DNA from: Fibrobacter succinogenes
GTDB taxonomy: Bacteria > Fibrobacterota > Fibrobacteria > Fibrobacterales > Fibrobacteraceae
Assembly (NCBI GenBank): GCA_902791475.1
Contig: CADAWC010000031.1
Coordinates: 1 to 42,291 of the forward strand
DNA: 42,291 bases
Direction of reading: 5' to 3'
The position numbers and the translations under genes were made by a program. Below are positions 32,295-40,298 of this stretch, one piece after another. The notes under the pieces were generated by a model. The model was not told where the DNA came from. It saw only the letters and a list, made by a program, of their open reading frames with translations, and did not search any database. The stretch's first letter is position 1; every line of letters starts with the position of its first letter.

Positions 32295-33251
32295 TTATTG
32301 TTGAGGTTGAGTGTTCGTTAAATTTTGAATGATCTTGTTGAATTTTTCAATATGCCTTTTGGCAATCACAATCAAGTCGCGCGCTTGTGTGTATTTCTTC
32401 ATCGCTTCTTGTGGGTCTTCCAGAAGGCAGTATGAATACAAAGTGTGTGAAGCACTACGGATTGTTTCAGACGCTTGTACCAGTTCTGAATGAGCTTCGC
32501 GTGCCGCCATCGGGTGGAAAATTCCAATGGCTTTACGGTTCAGCAATGTCGCCTTGTTGTTGATGGCGAGGGCTTGCTGGCTTCTCTTTTCACGTTCCAT
32601 TTCGCTTGCGTTTTGTTCCAGCGGTTCGAAGGAATCTATAGAACGCATGATATCGAACATCTTGTCGATGACCGATTCCGCCTTGTCAGCATAAGTGTCA
32701 AGACGATCCATGACTTCAGGAGCGAGTTCAACATCTTCATCGATTTCTTCGCTGGTCGTCTTGGAGCTGTTTTGAACTACCGTATTCTCCTTTTCTGCAA
32801 CTTTGTTTTCGCTGTTCGCATTGTCGAAAGACGAAATGTAATCTTCGTATTTTTTATTGCTTGCTACGAAGTCTGTTGGAGAGTAAGGGGAGGTGAGGAC
32901 CAGGGTCGGGCGTTCAAAGCATGCTGTTCCAATGCAGCCGACGAGCATGCACATGGAGAATAGCAAGAACGATGCTCGAGAGGACCATTCTTCGCTTTGA
33001 AACATACAGAGGATGCTGTACAAGAAGAGCAAAAAGAACGACAGCAAAACACCACCTTCGACATTTTGGACGATGATGGTGTTTTTTACGAAATAGAACA
33101 AGCAGTCTATAACAATCGTCAGAGTCGAAAGGATCGCTCCGACGACTTTCGTGTTACGCCCAGGATTCGTTGCCGTGGCGAATAGCGTTACAAACGATAT
33201 TCCAAGTGGCAGCGCATAGATGAGCGTTATTTCTGCAATTCCTTGGTTCAT
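32295..33251 (-). CDS. Membrane protein of unknown function with helical C-terminal domain
   Basis: 318 residues. The first 115 contain four hydrophobic segments ([57 protein letters not shown] and [19 protein letters not shown]). The remaining 200 residues are soluble, acidic and helical ([33 protein letters not shown] ... [55 protein letters not shown]), probably a helical bundle. I recognise no family. It lies 15 bp after ssb and 19 bp before asd, but the neighbours give no clear hint to its job. The ribosome site is weak, so translation may be coupled to ssb. Confidence 0.75.
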   Translation of the reverse strand: MNQGIAEITLIYALPLGISFVTLFATATNPGRNTKVVGAILSTLTIVIDCLFYFVKNTIIVQNVEGGVLLSFFLLFLYSILCMFQSEEWSSRASFLLFSMCMLVGCIGTACFERPTLVLTSPYSPTDFVASNKKYEDYISSFDNANSENKVAEKENTVVQNSSKTTSEEIDEDVELAPEVMDRLDTYADKAESVIDKMFDIMRSIDSFEPLEQNASEMEREKRSQQALAINNKATLLNRKAIGIFHPMAAREAHSELVQASETIRSASHTLYSYCLLEDPQEAMKKYTQARDLIVIAKRHIEKFNKIIQNLTNTQPQQ

Positions 33252-33266
33252 TCAGATCGCTGAGGA

Positions 33267-33746
33267 TTAGAACGGAAGATCGACGTCGTCTTCGGCCATG
33301 CCTGCATCGTATGCCGGAGCGCTATTCTGCTGCATGCCGTTAAAGCTGTTGGACTGGTAGCTATTGGCCTGGCTGAAACCACCTGCACCTGGTGCGCCAC
33401 CCTGGCCACGCGGAGTGAGTAGCTGGAACGTGTCCATGTTGATTTCAGTGACATAGCGCTTCTGGCCGCTCGTCTGGTCAGTCCAGCTGCGGTTGGTGAG
33501 GGAACCTTCAACATAGAGGCTCATGCCCTTGCGAATGCCTAGCTGTTCAACGATATCTGCGATTTTGCCCCAGCCAATGATGTTATGCCAGTCGGTCTGT
33601 TCCTTCTGTTCGCCGTTGTTATCACGATAGCGACGAGAAGTGGCGAGGGAGAAAGAAACGCGCTTGCGACCGCCGTTGGGATTGACGCGAACTTCCGGAT
33701 CCTTACCGATATTACCGATGAGCATAACCTTATTCAAATAAGCCAT
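33267..33746 (-). CDS. ssb: Single-stranded DNA-binding protein
   Basis: 159 residues. Covers single-stranded DNA in replication and repair as a tetramer. OB-fold domain about 1-108: MAYLNKVMLIGNIGKDPEVR, VSFSLATSRRYRD, TDWHNIIGWGKIADIVEQLGIRKGMSLYVEGSL and YVTEINMDTFQLL. A flexible Gly/Gln/Asn-rich linker follows, then the acidic tip DDVDLPF that recruits partner proteins. AGGAT lies before the ATG. First gene of the operon with the membrane protein and asd. Confidence 0.97.
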   Translation of the reverse strand: MAYLNKVMLIGNIGKDPEVRVNPNGGRKRVSFSLATSRRYRDNNGEQKEQTDWHNIIGWGKIADIVEQLGIRKGMSLYVEGSLTNRSWTDQTSGQKRYVTEINMDTFQLLTPRGQGGAPGAGGFSQANSYQSNSFNGMQQNSAPAYDAGMAEDDVDLPF

Positions 33747-33866
33747 ATAATTATCCTATTTTAATTTTTAAAAATTTCGAAATCAAAAATACAAAATCTA
33801 GTTTGACATTTTAGTGTCAAAATTCAAAAAAAATGGAGAAATTCCCCCAATTTTAGTGGACTTAAC

Positions 33867-33897
33867 AAAAAACCATGTGGAGTAAACCACATGGCTT
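33867..33897 (-). terminator. Terminator of the lichenase gene
   Basis: Stem CCATGTGG/CCACATGG around AGTAAA, with a run of six T on the minus strand after it. Confidence 0.85.
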
Positions 33898-33934
33898 TTA
33901 CGATAAAGAGAATTATAAAGAGAAACAGCCACGA

Positions 33935-34966
33935 TTAGTATTCAAAGTTCACGCGATAGCGCTTGTGACCGTTCGGATTCACCTTGGCGCCCTTGGCGTT
34001 CACGATGCCGCGATGTTCCTTTGCAACTGTCGGAGTCGTGCGGACTGCATGGATGGCGTTTGTGGCGCTGGAGGAACTTGGCGGAGCAATTTCGCTGCTC
34101 GAAGAGGCCGGAACACTGCTCGAAGACGATGCCGGAGCGCTGCTAGAAGATTGCGGAGCCTGTTCGTCGTCTCTCGGAACCTGGCCGTTGAAGCTTTCCT
34201 GGCCTTTGCGGGTGAGGGCGAGGATTAACATGCCGTCTCTGGAGTAGATATTCTTGTCGGTGAGGTCGACGCGGTTGCCATCGAATGTCCAGTCACCCTT
34301 GCCCCAGCGGGAGCCATCGAATGTGTCGAAATTGTCGGTCCAGTCGAGCGTAAAGTCGCTGCCACCTTCGCCCTGGCCCGGCGTGTACTTATAAACCTTG
34401 ACCCAGTTGATGAACTGGAAAAGCGGAAGCTTCGATTCATCGAACTGGCCAACCCAAGCCGCACTCTCAGACGACCAAAGGTTAAAACGGAGTCCCTGTG
34501 TACCTGTCAAGTTGGAAACCTGGCCACCTTCCGTCTTGCGGACTTCCTGACCGTCAACAGTCCAGCGGACGTAATTCGGAGTCCATTCGAGACCGTAGGT
34601 GTGGAAAGCTTGATCGGCAGCGGGGCTAACGGCATGGTGCTTTTCGCTAGTCTTTTGCGCGCCTGCCTTACCGGTAATGATGTTGGACTGGAAACTGCCC
34701 GGATTCTTGCCGAGAACTTCGATATCCACTTCTACCCAGGGCCTTCCATCGGCGATTTCGGAGCCATTCTGGTAGAGAAACATGGAACTGACTGTTCCCG
34801 ATGCGGCGGCCATCTTCATACGGGCTTCGAATTTGCCGTACTGAACTTCTTCTAATGTGTAGAGTTCGGCTCCGCTAAAATCCTTTGCGCTAACATTGGT
34901 GGTGAGGGCAGCTGCTGCGGCTGCTACGGCGAGAGCGCTCTTGACTGCAGTTTTCTTGATGTTCAT
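33935..34966 (-). CDS. Secreted 1,3-1,4-beta-glucanase (lichenase), circularly permuted GH16
   Basis: 343 residues. Signal peptide to about residue 27 (ALTTNVSA). The catalytic motif WVEVDIEVLG (Glu79, Asp81, Glu83 of the precursor) is the GH16 lichenase E-x-D-x-E: nucleophile, helper and acid/base. The strand order is permuted relative to Bacillus lichenases. The protein starts at the segment YTLEEVQYGKFEARMK, and the usual N-terminal part (DWTDNFDTFDGSRWGKGDWTFDGNRVDLTDK) comes after the catalytic core at about residues 205-250. A linker of about five PxSSSS-type units follows, then a basic tail ending NGHKRYRVNFEY. From memory it is nearly identical in its core to the well-studied F. succinogenes enzyme, with differences in the linker and tail. 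Degrades cereal mixed-linkage glucan outside the cell. GGAG ribosome site; single gene. Confidence 0.95.
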   Translation of the reverse strand: MNIKKTAVKSALAVAAAAAALTTNVSAKDFSGAELYTLEEVQYGKFEARMKMAAASGTVSSMFLYQNGSEIADGRPWVEVDIEVLGKNPGSFQSNIITGKAGAQKTSEKHHAVSPAADQAFHTYGLEWTPNYVRWTVDGQEVRKTEGGQVSNLTGTQGLRFNLWSSESAAWVGQFDESKLPLFQFINWVKVYKYTPGQGEGGSDFTLDWTDNFDTFDGSRWGKGDWTFDGNRVDLTDKNIYSRDGMLILALTRKGQESFNGQVPRDDEQAPQSSSSAPASSSSSVPASSSSEIAPPSSSSATNAIHAVRTTPTVAKEHRGIVNAKGAKVNPNGHKRYRVNFEY

Positions 34967-35172
34967 ATTTTATCTCCATGAAGTTTCTGTACAAAACAGA
35001 ATCCCATTTAACCGAAGATAAAGATAAGTTAGCGAAATCAAATAACCAATAAAATAGAATGAATTTAAAAGATTAACTGTATCGAGTGTGCGACTATGCT
35101 GTGCTGAAAAAGTGCGTATTTGGGTGAAATTTGCCGTAAATTCATTTTTTAACGGGAAAGTAATTTAATTTT

Positions 35173-35178
35173 TATACT
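35173..35178 (+). promoter_or_regulatory. Putative -10 box (TATACT)
   Basis: 24 nt before the ATG at 35203; the ribosome site is GAGG. Confidence 0.35.
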
Positions 35179-35202
35179 AATTTGGTAGGAAAAGAGGCGA
35201 TA

Positions 35203-35742
35203 ATGAATTACTTGATTGTTCCTGGATTGAATAATTCCGGACCGAAACACTGGCAGAGCTTCTGGGAAAAGAGCTTGCCGAATGCAACGCGCGTCATCCA
35301 GCACTGTTGGGACCATCCCGAAAAAGCGGACTGGGTCGAGACTTTGGACAAGTGCATCCAGCAGTTGAATGCGGATACGATTCTTGTGGCGCATAGCTTG
35401 GGCGTCTGTACGACGGTTAACTATCTTTTGAAGGCGAGATCGCAATGTGGCGTTCCGCCGTACATCAAAGGGGCTTTCCTTGTTTCGCCAAGTGATGTGG
35501 ATAACGTAGAACTTATTGGGAACTTTGCTCCGATGCCACTTGAAAAACTGCCGATTCCGGCGTGTGTCGTGGCAAGTGAAAACGACCCGTTTGTCTCGAT
35601 GGAACGTTCTGAATTTTTTGCAAGCGCCTGGGGCGTAAAACTGTTTAACGCGGGTGCGCTTGGTCATATCAATTCGGATTCCGATCTCGGTGAATGGGAA
35701 CAGGGGCGTAAATTTTTAGCGGAGTTTGAAGCGACTCTCTAG
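35203..35742 (+). CDS. Alpha/beta hydrolase of the RBBP9/YdeN family
   Basis: 179 residues from the ATG at 35203, chosen for the AGGAAAAGAGG ribosome site; the upstream TTG would overlap that site. The family start YLIVPGLNNSGPKHWQSFWE is clear. The catalytic triad is Ser in LVAHSLGVCT, Asp in ASENDPFVSM and His in ALGHINSDSDLGEW. These small serine hydrolases are cytoplasmic; their natural substrate is generally unknown. The FMN-reductase gene follows after 41 bp with its own TATATT box and ribosome site. Confidence 0.9.
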   Translation: MNYLIVPGLNNSGPKHWQSFWEKSLPNATRVIQHCWDHPEKADWVETLDKCIQQLNADTILVAHSLGVCTTVNYLLKARSQCGVPPYIKGAFLVSPSDVDNVELIGNFAPMPLEKLPIPACVVASENDPFVSMERSEFFASAWGVKLFNAGALGHINSDSDLGEWEQGRKFLAEFEATL

Positions 35743-35748
35743 CATGAT

Positions 35749-35754
35749 TATATT
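35749..35754 (+). promoter_or_regulatory. Putative -10 box (TATATT)
   Basis: Between the hydrolase stop and the GGAGGT ribosome site of the gene at 35784. Confidence 0.35.
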
Positions 35755-35783
35755 TTAGGAACTCATCAACGGAGGTGTAAAAA

Positions 35784-36365
35784 ATGAAGGTCATCTTGTT
35801 TAACGGCAGCCGTCGTGAAAATGGTTGCACTTATACGGCTCTGAACATCGTCGCAAACCAGCTCAAGGCCGCTGGAATCGAAACGAAAATCGTGTTTGTC
35901 GGTGGGCGAGTGCTCAAGGGCGAGGTGAACGAAGTTGTCCACGAAGCTAAGGAACTTTTGGAAACGGCGGACGGCGTTGTTTACGGATCCCCGGTTTATT
36001 ATGCCTCTCCGAGTGGCGAGATGCTGATGTTCCTCGACCGCCTTTACGGAATTGCTGAAGCGAATCTGCTATTCAAGCCGGCCGCAAACGTGGTTTCTGC
36101 ACGCCGTGCAGGGACAACTGCAACTCTCGATGTGCTCAACAAGTACCCGACTTATGCGCAGCAGCCGCTTGTAACTTCGCGCTACTGGAACATGGTTCAT
36201 GGATCAAATCCGGAAGATGTGCTGAAGGACGAAGAAGGCGTGCAGATTATGAAGGAACTGGGCCGCAATATGGCATGGCTCCTCAAGAGCATTGATGCGG
36301 GCAAGCAGGCGGGCGTGACGCAGCCTGATGCCAAGCAGAAAGTCTATACGAACTTCATTCGATAG
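35784..36365 (+). CDS. NADPH-dependent FMN reductase-like flavoprotein
   Basis: 193 residues, flavodoxin-like fold. FMN phosphate loop: LFNGSRRENGCTYTALN (residues 5-21). The flavin ring motif is DGVVYGSPVYYASPSGEMLMFLDRLY (about 66-92), typical of the NAD(P)H-dependent oxidoreductase family that reduces flavins, quinones or iron. RRAGTTATLDVLNKY follows, as in the iron-sulphur-flavoprotein-like branch, but I see no extra cysteine cluster. Strong ribosome site GGAGGT. Cytoplasmic; the physiological substrate cannot be read from the sequence. Confidence 0.88.
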   Translation: MKVILFNGSRRENGCTYTALNIVANQLKAAGIETKIVFVGGRVLKGEVNEVVHEAKELLETADGVVYGSPVYYASPSGEMLMFLDRLYGIAEANLLFKPAANVVSARRAGTTATLDVLNKYPTYAQQPLVTSRYWNMVHGSNPEDVLKDEEGVQIMKELGRNMAWLLKSIDAGKQAGVTQPDAKQKVYTNFIR

Positions 36366-36519
36366 AAACTTCGCGAGACTCTGCGCTGATTCGAAAAGTC
36401 GCACGGCACGTTTAATTACGAGATGCCGCGCTGATTCGAGATGCCGCCGGAAGTGCCATTGAAAAATGTGCACGACCTGTCATACCTGCGACTTATCATG
36501 CCCGACTTGGATTCTGTCA

Positions 36520-36548
36520 TGCCCCACTTGATGGGGCATCTCCTTTTT
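36520..36548 (+). terminator. Terminator before the biotin operon
   Basis: TGCCCCA/TGGGGCA stem around CTTGA, followed after a few bases by TTTTT. Also related to the TGTCATGCC-type repeats at 36477-36530. Confidence 0.6.
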
Positions 36549-36573
36549 GATAGAAAAATACCGCGCATTTTTC

Positions 36574-36579
36574 TATATT
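36574..36579 (+). promoter_or_regulatory. Putative -10 box of bioA, near-leaderless
   Basis: TATATT ends 9 nt before the bioA ATG, with no Shine-Dalgarno sequence. No BirA-type operator is visible. Confidence 0.45.
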
Positions 36580-36588
36580 GCATCGCAA

Positions 36589-37920
36589 ATGAATACGCTA
36601 TTGAATTTCGACAGCGAGCATTTGTGGCACCCGTATGCTGCGCTGAAAAATACTCCCGCAAGATTCCTTGCAAAGTCGGCTCACGGAACGACGATTGAAA
36701 CTGCCGACGGATTGAAACTGATTGACGCCGTATCGAGCTGGTGGTGCATGGCTCACGGGCATAACGCTCCTGAAATTGTTGAAGCGATTCGCAAGCAAAG
36801 CGAAAAGATGTGCCACGTGATGTTCGGCGGTTTTACGCACGAGCCCGCAATTGAGCTTGGCGAAAAGTTGGTGAACTTTTTGCCCGAAGGCTTGAACAAG
36901 ATTTTCTTTGCTGATTCGGGAAGCATCGCCGTGGAATGCGCCGCCAAGATGGCGGTGCAGTACCAGCATTCGCTGGGTCGCCCGGAGCGCTGTAAGTTGG
37001 TTGCCTTGAAGGGCGGCTATCATGGCGATACGGCAGGCGCGATGGCACTTTCGGACCCGGATGGGATGCATACGCTTTTCCGCGGAATCATGCCGCATCA
37101 TTACTTTGCCGAGCGCCCGAATTGCCGTTTTGATAGCGCTTGGGACGATAGCGATTTTGCATCGATGGAACGCGTTGTCGAAGAGCATAAAAATGAAATT
37201 GCGGCCGTCATTTGCGAGCCTGTTTTCCAGGGCGGAAACGGCATGTGGCTTTACAATGCGGGTTACCTCAAGCGCCTCCGCGAGCTTTGCGACCGCTATG
37301 GCATTTTGCTTATTTTGGATGAAATTGCGTCTGGATTTTACCGCACGGGCCCGCGATTTGCGATGATGCATACAGCAACACAGGATTGCGCCGACTTTAT
37401 AAAGCCGGACATTATGTGCATCGGCAAGGCGCTTACAGGCGGTTGCATTACGATGGCCGCCTGCGTTGCATCCGAAAAGGTCGCCGACACGATTACAAAT
37501 AGCAAGATTCCGGCATTTATGCATGGCCCGACGTACATGGCAAACCCGCTTGCCTGTGCTGCTGGAATCGCTTCACTTTCACTGTTTGAAAGTCGCGATT
37601 ACGCGGGGGAGGTTGCCCGAATTGAAGCCCGCCTCCGTGCCAACTTGGAACCGCTCCGTTCGCTTGAAAATGCGGCGGACGTGCGTGTGCTCGGTGCAAT
37701 TGGTGTTTTGGAACTCAAAGCAAAACCTTCGGCGGACGATATCCAGCGCGTGATTCGCGAAACTGGCGTGTGGCTACGTCCGTTCTGCAATTACGTCTAT
37801 ACGATGCCACCGTTCATCACGAGCGATGCTGAAGTGGACCGCATTTGCGAAGCGATTAAGATAATTGGAGAATGCGAACCCGCACCGATTGTAGATGGCG
37901 AAGACGAATTCCACGAGTAA
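36589..37920 (+). CDS. bioA: Adenosylmethionine-8-amino-7-oxononanoate aminotransferase
   Basis: 443 residues from the ATG at 36589, chosen because MNTLLNFDSEHLWHPYA is the family start; the longer frame adds 14 residues unlike BioA and overlaps the promoter. Third of the four ring-forming steps: it transfers the amino group of S-adenosylmethionine to 8-amino-7-oxononanoate (KAPA), giving 7,8-diaminopelargonate. Motifs: DAVSSWWCMAHGHN, the GYHGDTAGAMALS loop, the cofactor-binding LILDEIASGF (Asp), and the PLP lysine in IMCIGKALTGG. A GPTYMANPLACAA stretch follows. First gene of bioA-bioW-bioF-bioD. Confidence 0.96.
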   Translation: MNTLLNFDSEHLWHPYAALKNTPARFLAKSAHGTTIETADGLKLIDAVSSWWCMAHGHNAPEIVEAIRKQSEKMCHVMFGGFTHEPAIELGEKLVNFLPEGLNKIFFADSGSIAVECAAKMAVQYQHSLGRPERCKLVALKGGYHGDTAGAMALSDPDGMHTLFRGIMPHHYFAERPNCRFDSAWDDSDFASMERVVEEHKNEIAAVICEPVFQGGNGMWLYNAGYLKRLRELCDRYGILLILDEIASGFYRTGPRFAMMHTATQDCADFIKPDIMCIGKALTGGCITMAACVASEKVADTITNSKIPAFMHGPTYMANPLACAAGIASLSLFESRDYAGEVARIEARLRANLEPLRSLENAADVRVLGAIGVLELKAKPSADDIQRVIRETGVWLRPFCNYVYTMPPFITSDAEVDRICEAIKIIGECEPAPIVDGEDEFHE

Positions 37921-37930
37921 GTAGACATCC

Positions 37931-38013
37931 TGTCATCCTGGAGCGAAGCTATACGATACTTGGCAACTTGTTGCCGTAGTAGAGTTATCCTCTTTGGGGA
38001 GATAGGATCCATT
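37931..38013. repeat. Repeat TGTCATCCTGGAGCG ... GATAGGATCCATT
   Basis: Two end blocks, 37931-37949 and 38001-38013, with a TGGCAACTTGTTGCC-type palindrome between. The same two blocks lie next to each other inside the signal-peptide coding region of the last gene (42200-42240). Confidence 0.65.
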
Positions 38014-38021
38014 GAGATTTT

Positions 38022-38768
38022 ATGGATTATTATAGTTTAAAAATGCGGGCCTCGCAGCAAGTGGGCGAAGGCGAGCAGAAACACGAACAGCATATTTCGG
38101 GTGCAGAACGCATTGTTAGTCGTGATTCCGTGGAAGCGGTGTGTGCGGCAATGGTTCGCCGTGCGATGACGCATTCCAAGGGCGACCCGGATTTTATCAA
38201 TGTGAAAATTGAAAAGGTTCACGAAAGCGATATTCAGGTCTTGAAATCGCTCCCTGTAACGCGCGTGGATGTGGATACGTGGCAGGAAGGATTGGAAAAG
38301 GCGTTTGGGCTGGTTGGTGATGCCGCCGCCGGTATTCGCGAAAAACTTCCTGAACTTTTGCGCGAAACGTTCCCGATGCGTGGGGCGATGCTTTACGATA
38401 TCGCAACAGGAGAACGCCTGGAACCGGATAAAGAACGCGGTGTCCGTGCAACGTATATGGATGCGCTCCATTCGAGCGAAGTCGATGGATGCAAGAATCA
38501 TTTTAACGAAGCGATTGTCCTTGCGACCAAGGTAGCGAATGCACCGGGTATGGTGGCGGAATTCTGCGTGAGCGACGACCCGAATTATGTGACAGGCTAT
38601 GTTGCGAGCAAGGAACTCGGCTATGTGCGCATTATGAAGATGAAGGAAATGGGTGACGAAAACGGAGGCCGCATTTTCTTGTTTGATTCTCGAAAAGCCT
38701 CCGCCGAAGAATGCATCGAGTACTTGCAGAAAAGGAAAGTGCTCGTGGATGTAGTTGGCAGAACTTAG
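38022..38768 (+). CDS. bioW: 6-carboxyhexanoate-CoA ligase (pimeloyl-CoA synthetase)
   Basis: 248 residues. Activates free pimelate to pimeloyl-CoA with ATP, feeding BioF. The N-terminal YYSLKMRASQQ and HISGAERIV are characteristic of BioW, as is the AHH-like block with RGAMLYDIATGERLEPDKERGVRATYMD. The C-terminal half has HFNEAIVLATKVANAPGMVAEFCVSDDPNYVTGYVAS and GGRIFLFD. This shows that the organism makes biotin from pimelate rather than by the BioC-BioH route, at least through this gene. The TAG stop (38766-38768) lies within repeated CTTAGAGTTTAGAAC words. bioF follows after 137 bp. Confidence 0.95.
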   Translation: MDYYSLKMRASQQVGEGEQKHEQHISGAERIVSRDSVEAVCAAMVRRAMTHSKGDPDFINVKIEKVHESDIQVLKSLPVTRVDVDTWQEGLEKAFGLVGDAAAGIREKLPELLRETFPMRGAMLYDIATGERLEPDKERGVRATYMDALHSSEVDGCKNHFNEAIVLATKVANAPGMVAEFCVSDDPNYVTGYVASKELGYVRIMKMKEMGDENGGRIFLFDSRKASAEECIEYLQKRKVLVDVVGRT

Positions 38769-38895
38769 AGTTTAGAACTTAGAACGTGTCATCCTGAGCG
38801 TGGTTCGGCAAGCTCACCAACCTTATTAAGGTCCCTGAGTGGTACACTGAACCTGCCGAAGTGCAAGCGAAGCGCGTCGAAGGGCGAAGGATCCA
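38769..38895. repeat. Intergenic repeat between bioW and bioF
   Basis: Starts with TTTAGAACTTAGAAC words, then GTGTCATCCTGAGCG, GGTTCGGCAAGCTCACC and a partly complementary AACCTGCCGAAGTG. Similar text is found at 9058-9125 and 11340-11365. Confidence 0.6.
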
Positions 38896-38905
38896 AGGCA
38901 TAAAA

Positions 38906-40153
38906 ATGAACGAACGAATTTTAGACTTTTTCACGAAAGATGCGCTTGAAGCGGCACGTGCGAACAATACGTACCGCACGTTGCGTCACATCTCGTCGCC
39001 GGAAGCATCGCATGTGACGATTGCGGGCAAGGATACGGTTTTGCTCGCTTCGAATTCTTACTTGGATTTGGCGAACGTTCCCGAACTCAAGCGGGCGATG
39101 GCGGATGCGGTCCTTGAATGGGGAACGGGGAGCGGTGGCGCTCGCCTCACGACCGGCAACAAGACTCCGCACGATGAACTCGAAGAGTTTATTGCAAAGT
39201 TCAAAGGCGAAGAGGCGGCTATCGCGTTCAATACGGGCTACATGGCGAACGTGGGAACGATTTCTGCGTTGTGTGGCAAGAACGATTTTATTTTCAGCGA
39301 CGAACTGAACCACGCAAGCATCATTGATGGCATTCGCCTTTCGCGTGCAAAATGCTTTGTGTACAAGCACAATGACATGGCTGATTTGGAACGCGCGATT
39401 GAAGCTGCCAAGGCGGAGTTCTTTGCACAAAGCACATCGGCAAGCGCCGCTTTAAGTGATGCGGGAAATGCGAAACAAGTTGCGCGGGCCTTTCGCGGCC
39501 TTGTCGTGACCGACGCCGTTTTCAGCATGGATGGCGATTTGGCGAATTTGCCGGAACTTTTGCGGATTACGAAAGCGCATGGCGTGTTGCTCATGATTGA
39601 TGAGGCGCATGCCACGGGCGTCCTTGGGCGCACGGGGCGCGGACTTGCGGAACATTACAATTGTGAACATGCCGATGTGACCGTCGGGACATTGAGCAAG
39701 GCCGTGGCCGCCGAAGGCGGCTTTGTCGCCGGTTCCAAGCAGTTGATTGGATTCTTAAAAAACAAGTCTCGCAGTTTCATTTTCACGACGGCGATGGCTC
39801 CTGCAGTTGCTGCGGCTGCACTCCGCAATTTGCAGTTCATTGATGCGCATCCGGAACGTGTTCAGCAATTGCGTGACAACGTGAAATTCTTTTGCGATGC
39901 TTTGCGCTTGCATGGGTTGCAAGTCCCGCAGACGGAATCGGCGATTATCCCGATTATCATTGGGGATGAAGCTAAAGCTTTGCGGATTTCGGAAACGCTC
40001 CAGAATGAGGGCGTCTTGATTCCTGCAATCCGTTATCCGACGGTTGCAAAAGGGCAGGCCCGCTTGCGCGCAAGCCTTATGGCAACGCATACAAAAGAAG
40101 AACTTCAAACTGCCGCGACAGCAATTGCTCAAATCATAAAATCAACGAACTAG
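38906..40153 (+). CDS. bioF: 8-amino-7-oxononanoate synthase
   Basis: 415 residues from the ATG at 38906, which has AAGG 7 nt upstream; the longer frame reads through repeat DNA. PLP enzyme that joins pimeloyl-CoA and alanine to KAPA with loss of CO2 and CoA. Motifs: LLASNSYLDLANVPEL, WGTGSGGARLTTGNKTPHDELE, HASIIDGIRLS, VTDAVFSMDGDLANLPEL, LMIDEAHATGVLGRTGRGL and the PLP lysine in GTLSKAVAAEGGFVAG. A stretch of about 20 residues (AKAEFFAQSTSASAALSDAGNAKQV) is longer than in E. coli BioF. Works between BioW and BioA. Confidence 0.96.
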   Translation: MNERILDFFTKDALEAARANNTYRTLRHISSPEASHVTIAGKDTVLLASNSYLDLANVPELKRAMADAVLEWGTGSGGARLTTGNKTPHDELEEFIAKFKGEEAAIAFNTGYMANVGTISALCGKNDFIFSDELNHASIIDGIRLSRAKCFVYKHNDMADLERAIEAAKAEFFAQSTSASAALSDAGNAKQVARAFRGLVVTDAVFSMDGDLANLPELLRITKAHGVLLMIDEAHATGVLGRTGRGLAEHYNCEHADVTVGTLSKAVAAEGGFVAGSKQLIGFLKNKSRSFIFTTAMAPAVAAAALRNLQFIDAHPERVQQLRDNVKFFCDALRLHGLQVPQTESAIIPIIIGDEAKALRISETLQNEGVLIPAIRYPTVAKGQARLRASLMATHTKEELQTAATAIAQIIKSTN

Positions 40154-40174
40154 TATCTCATTTGAAACTTTAAT

Positions 40175-40290
40175 CGTCATTCTCGACCGAAGGGAGGGAA
40201 TCCAGTGAAAATCCCGTCGCAAATGTAGAACGAGAAATAATGGTTCCCCTACGCTTCGCTTCGAGGATGACAGCTCAGGATGACAAAGTA
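40175..40290. repeat. Intergenic ATGACA-type repeat between bioF and bioD
   Basis: GTCATTCTCGACC, GGGAATCCAGTG, then CTACGCTTCGCTTCGAGG followed by ATGACAGCTCAGGATGACA. The tail text is close to that inside the linker of the last gene. Confidence 0.6.
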
Positions 40291-40298
40291 AGGTAAAT

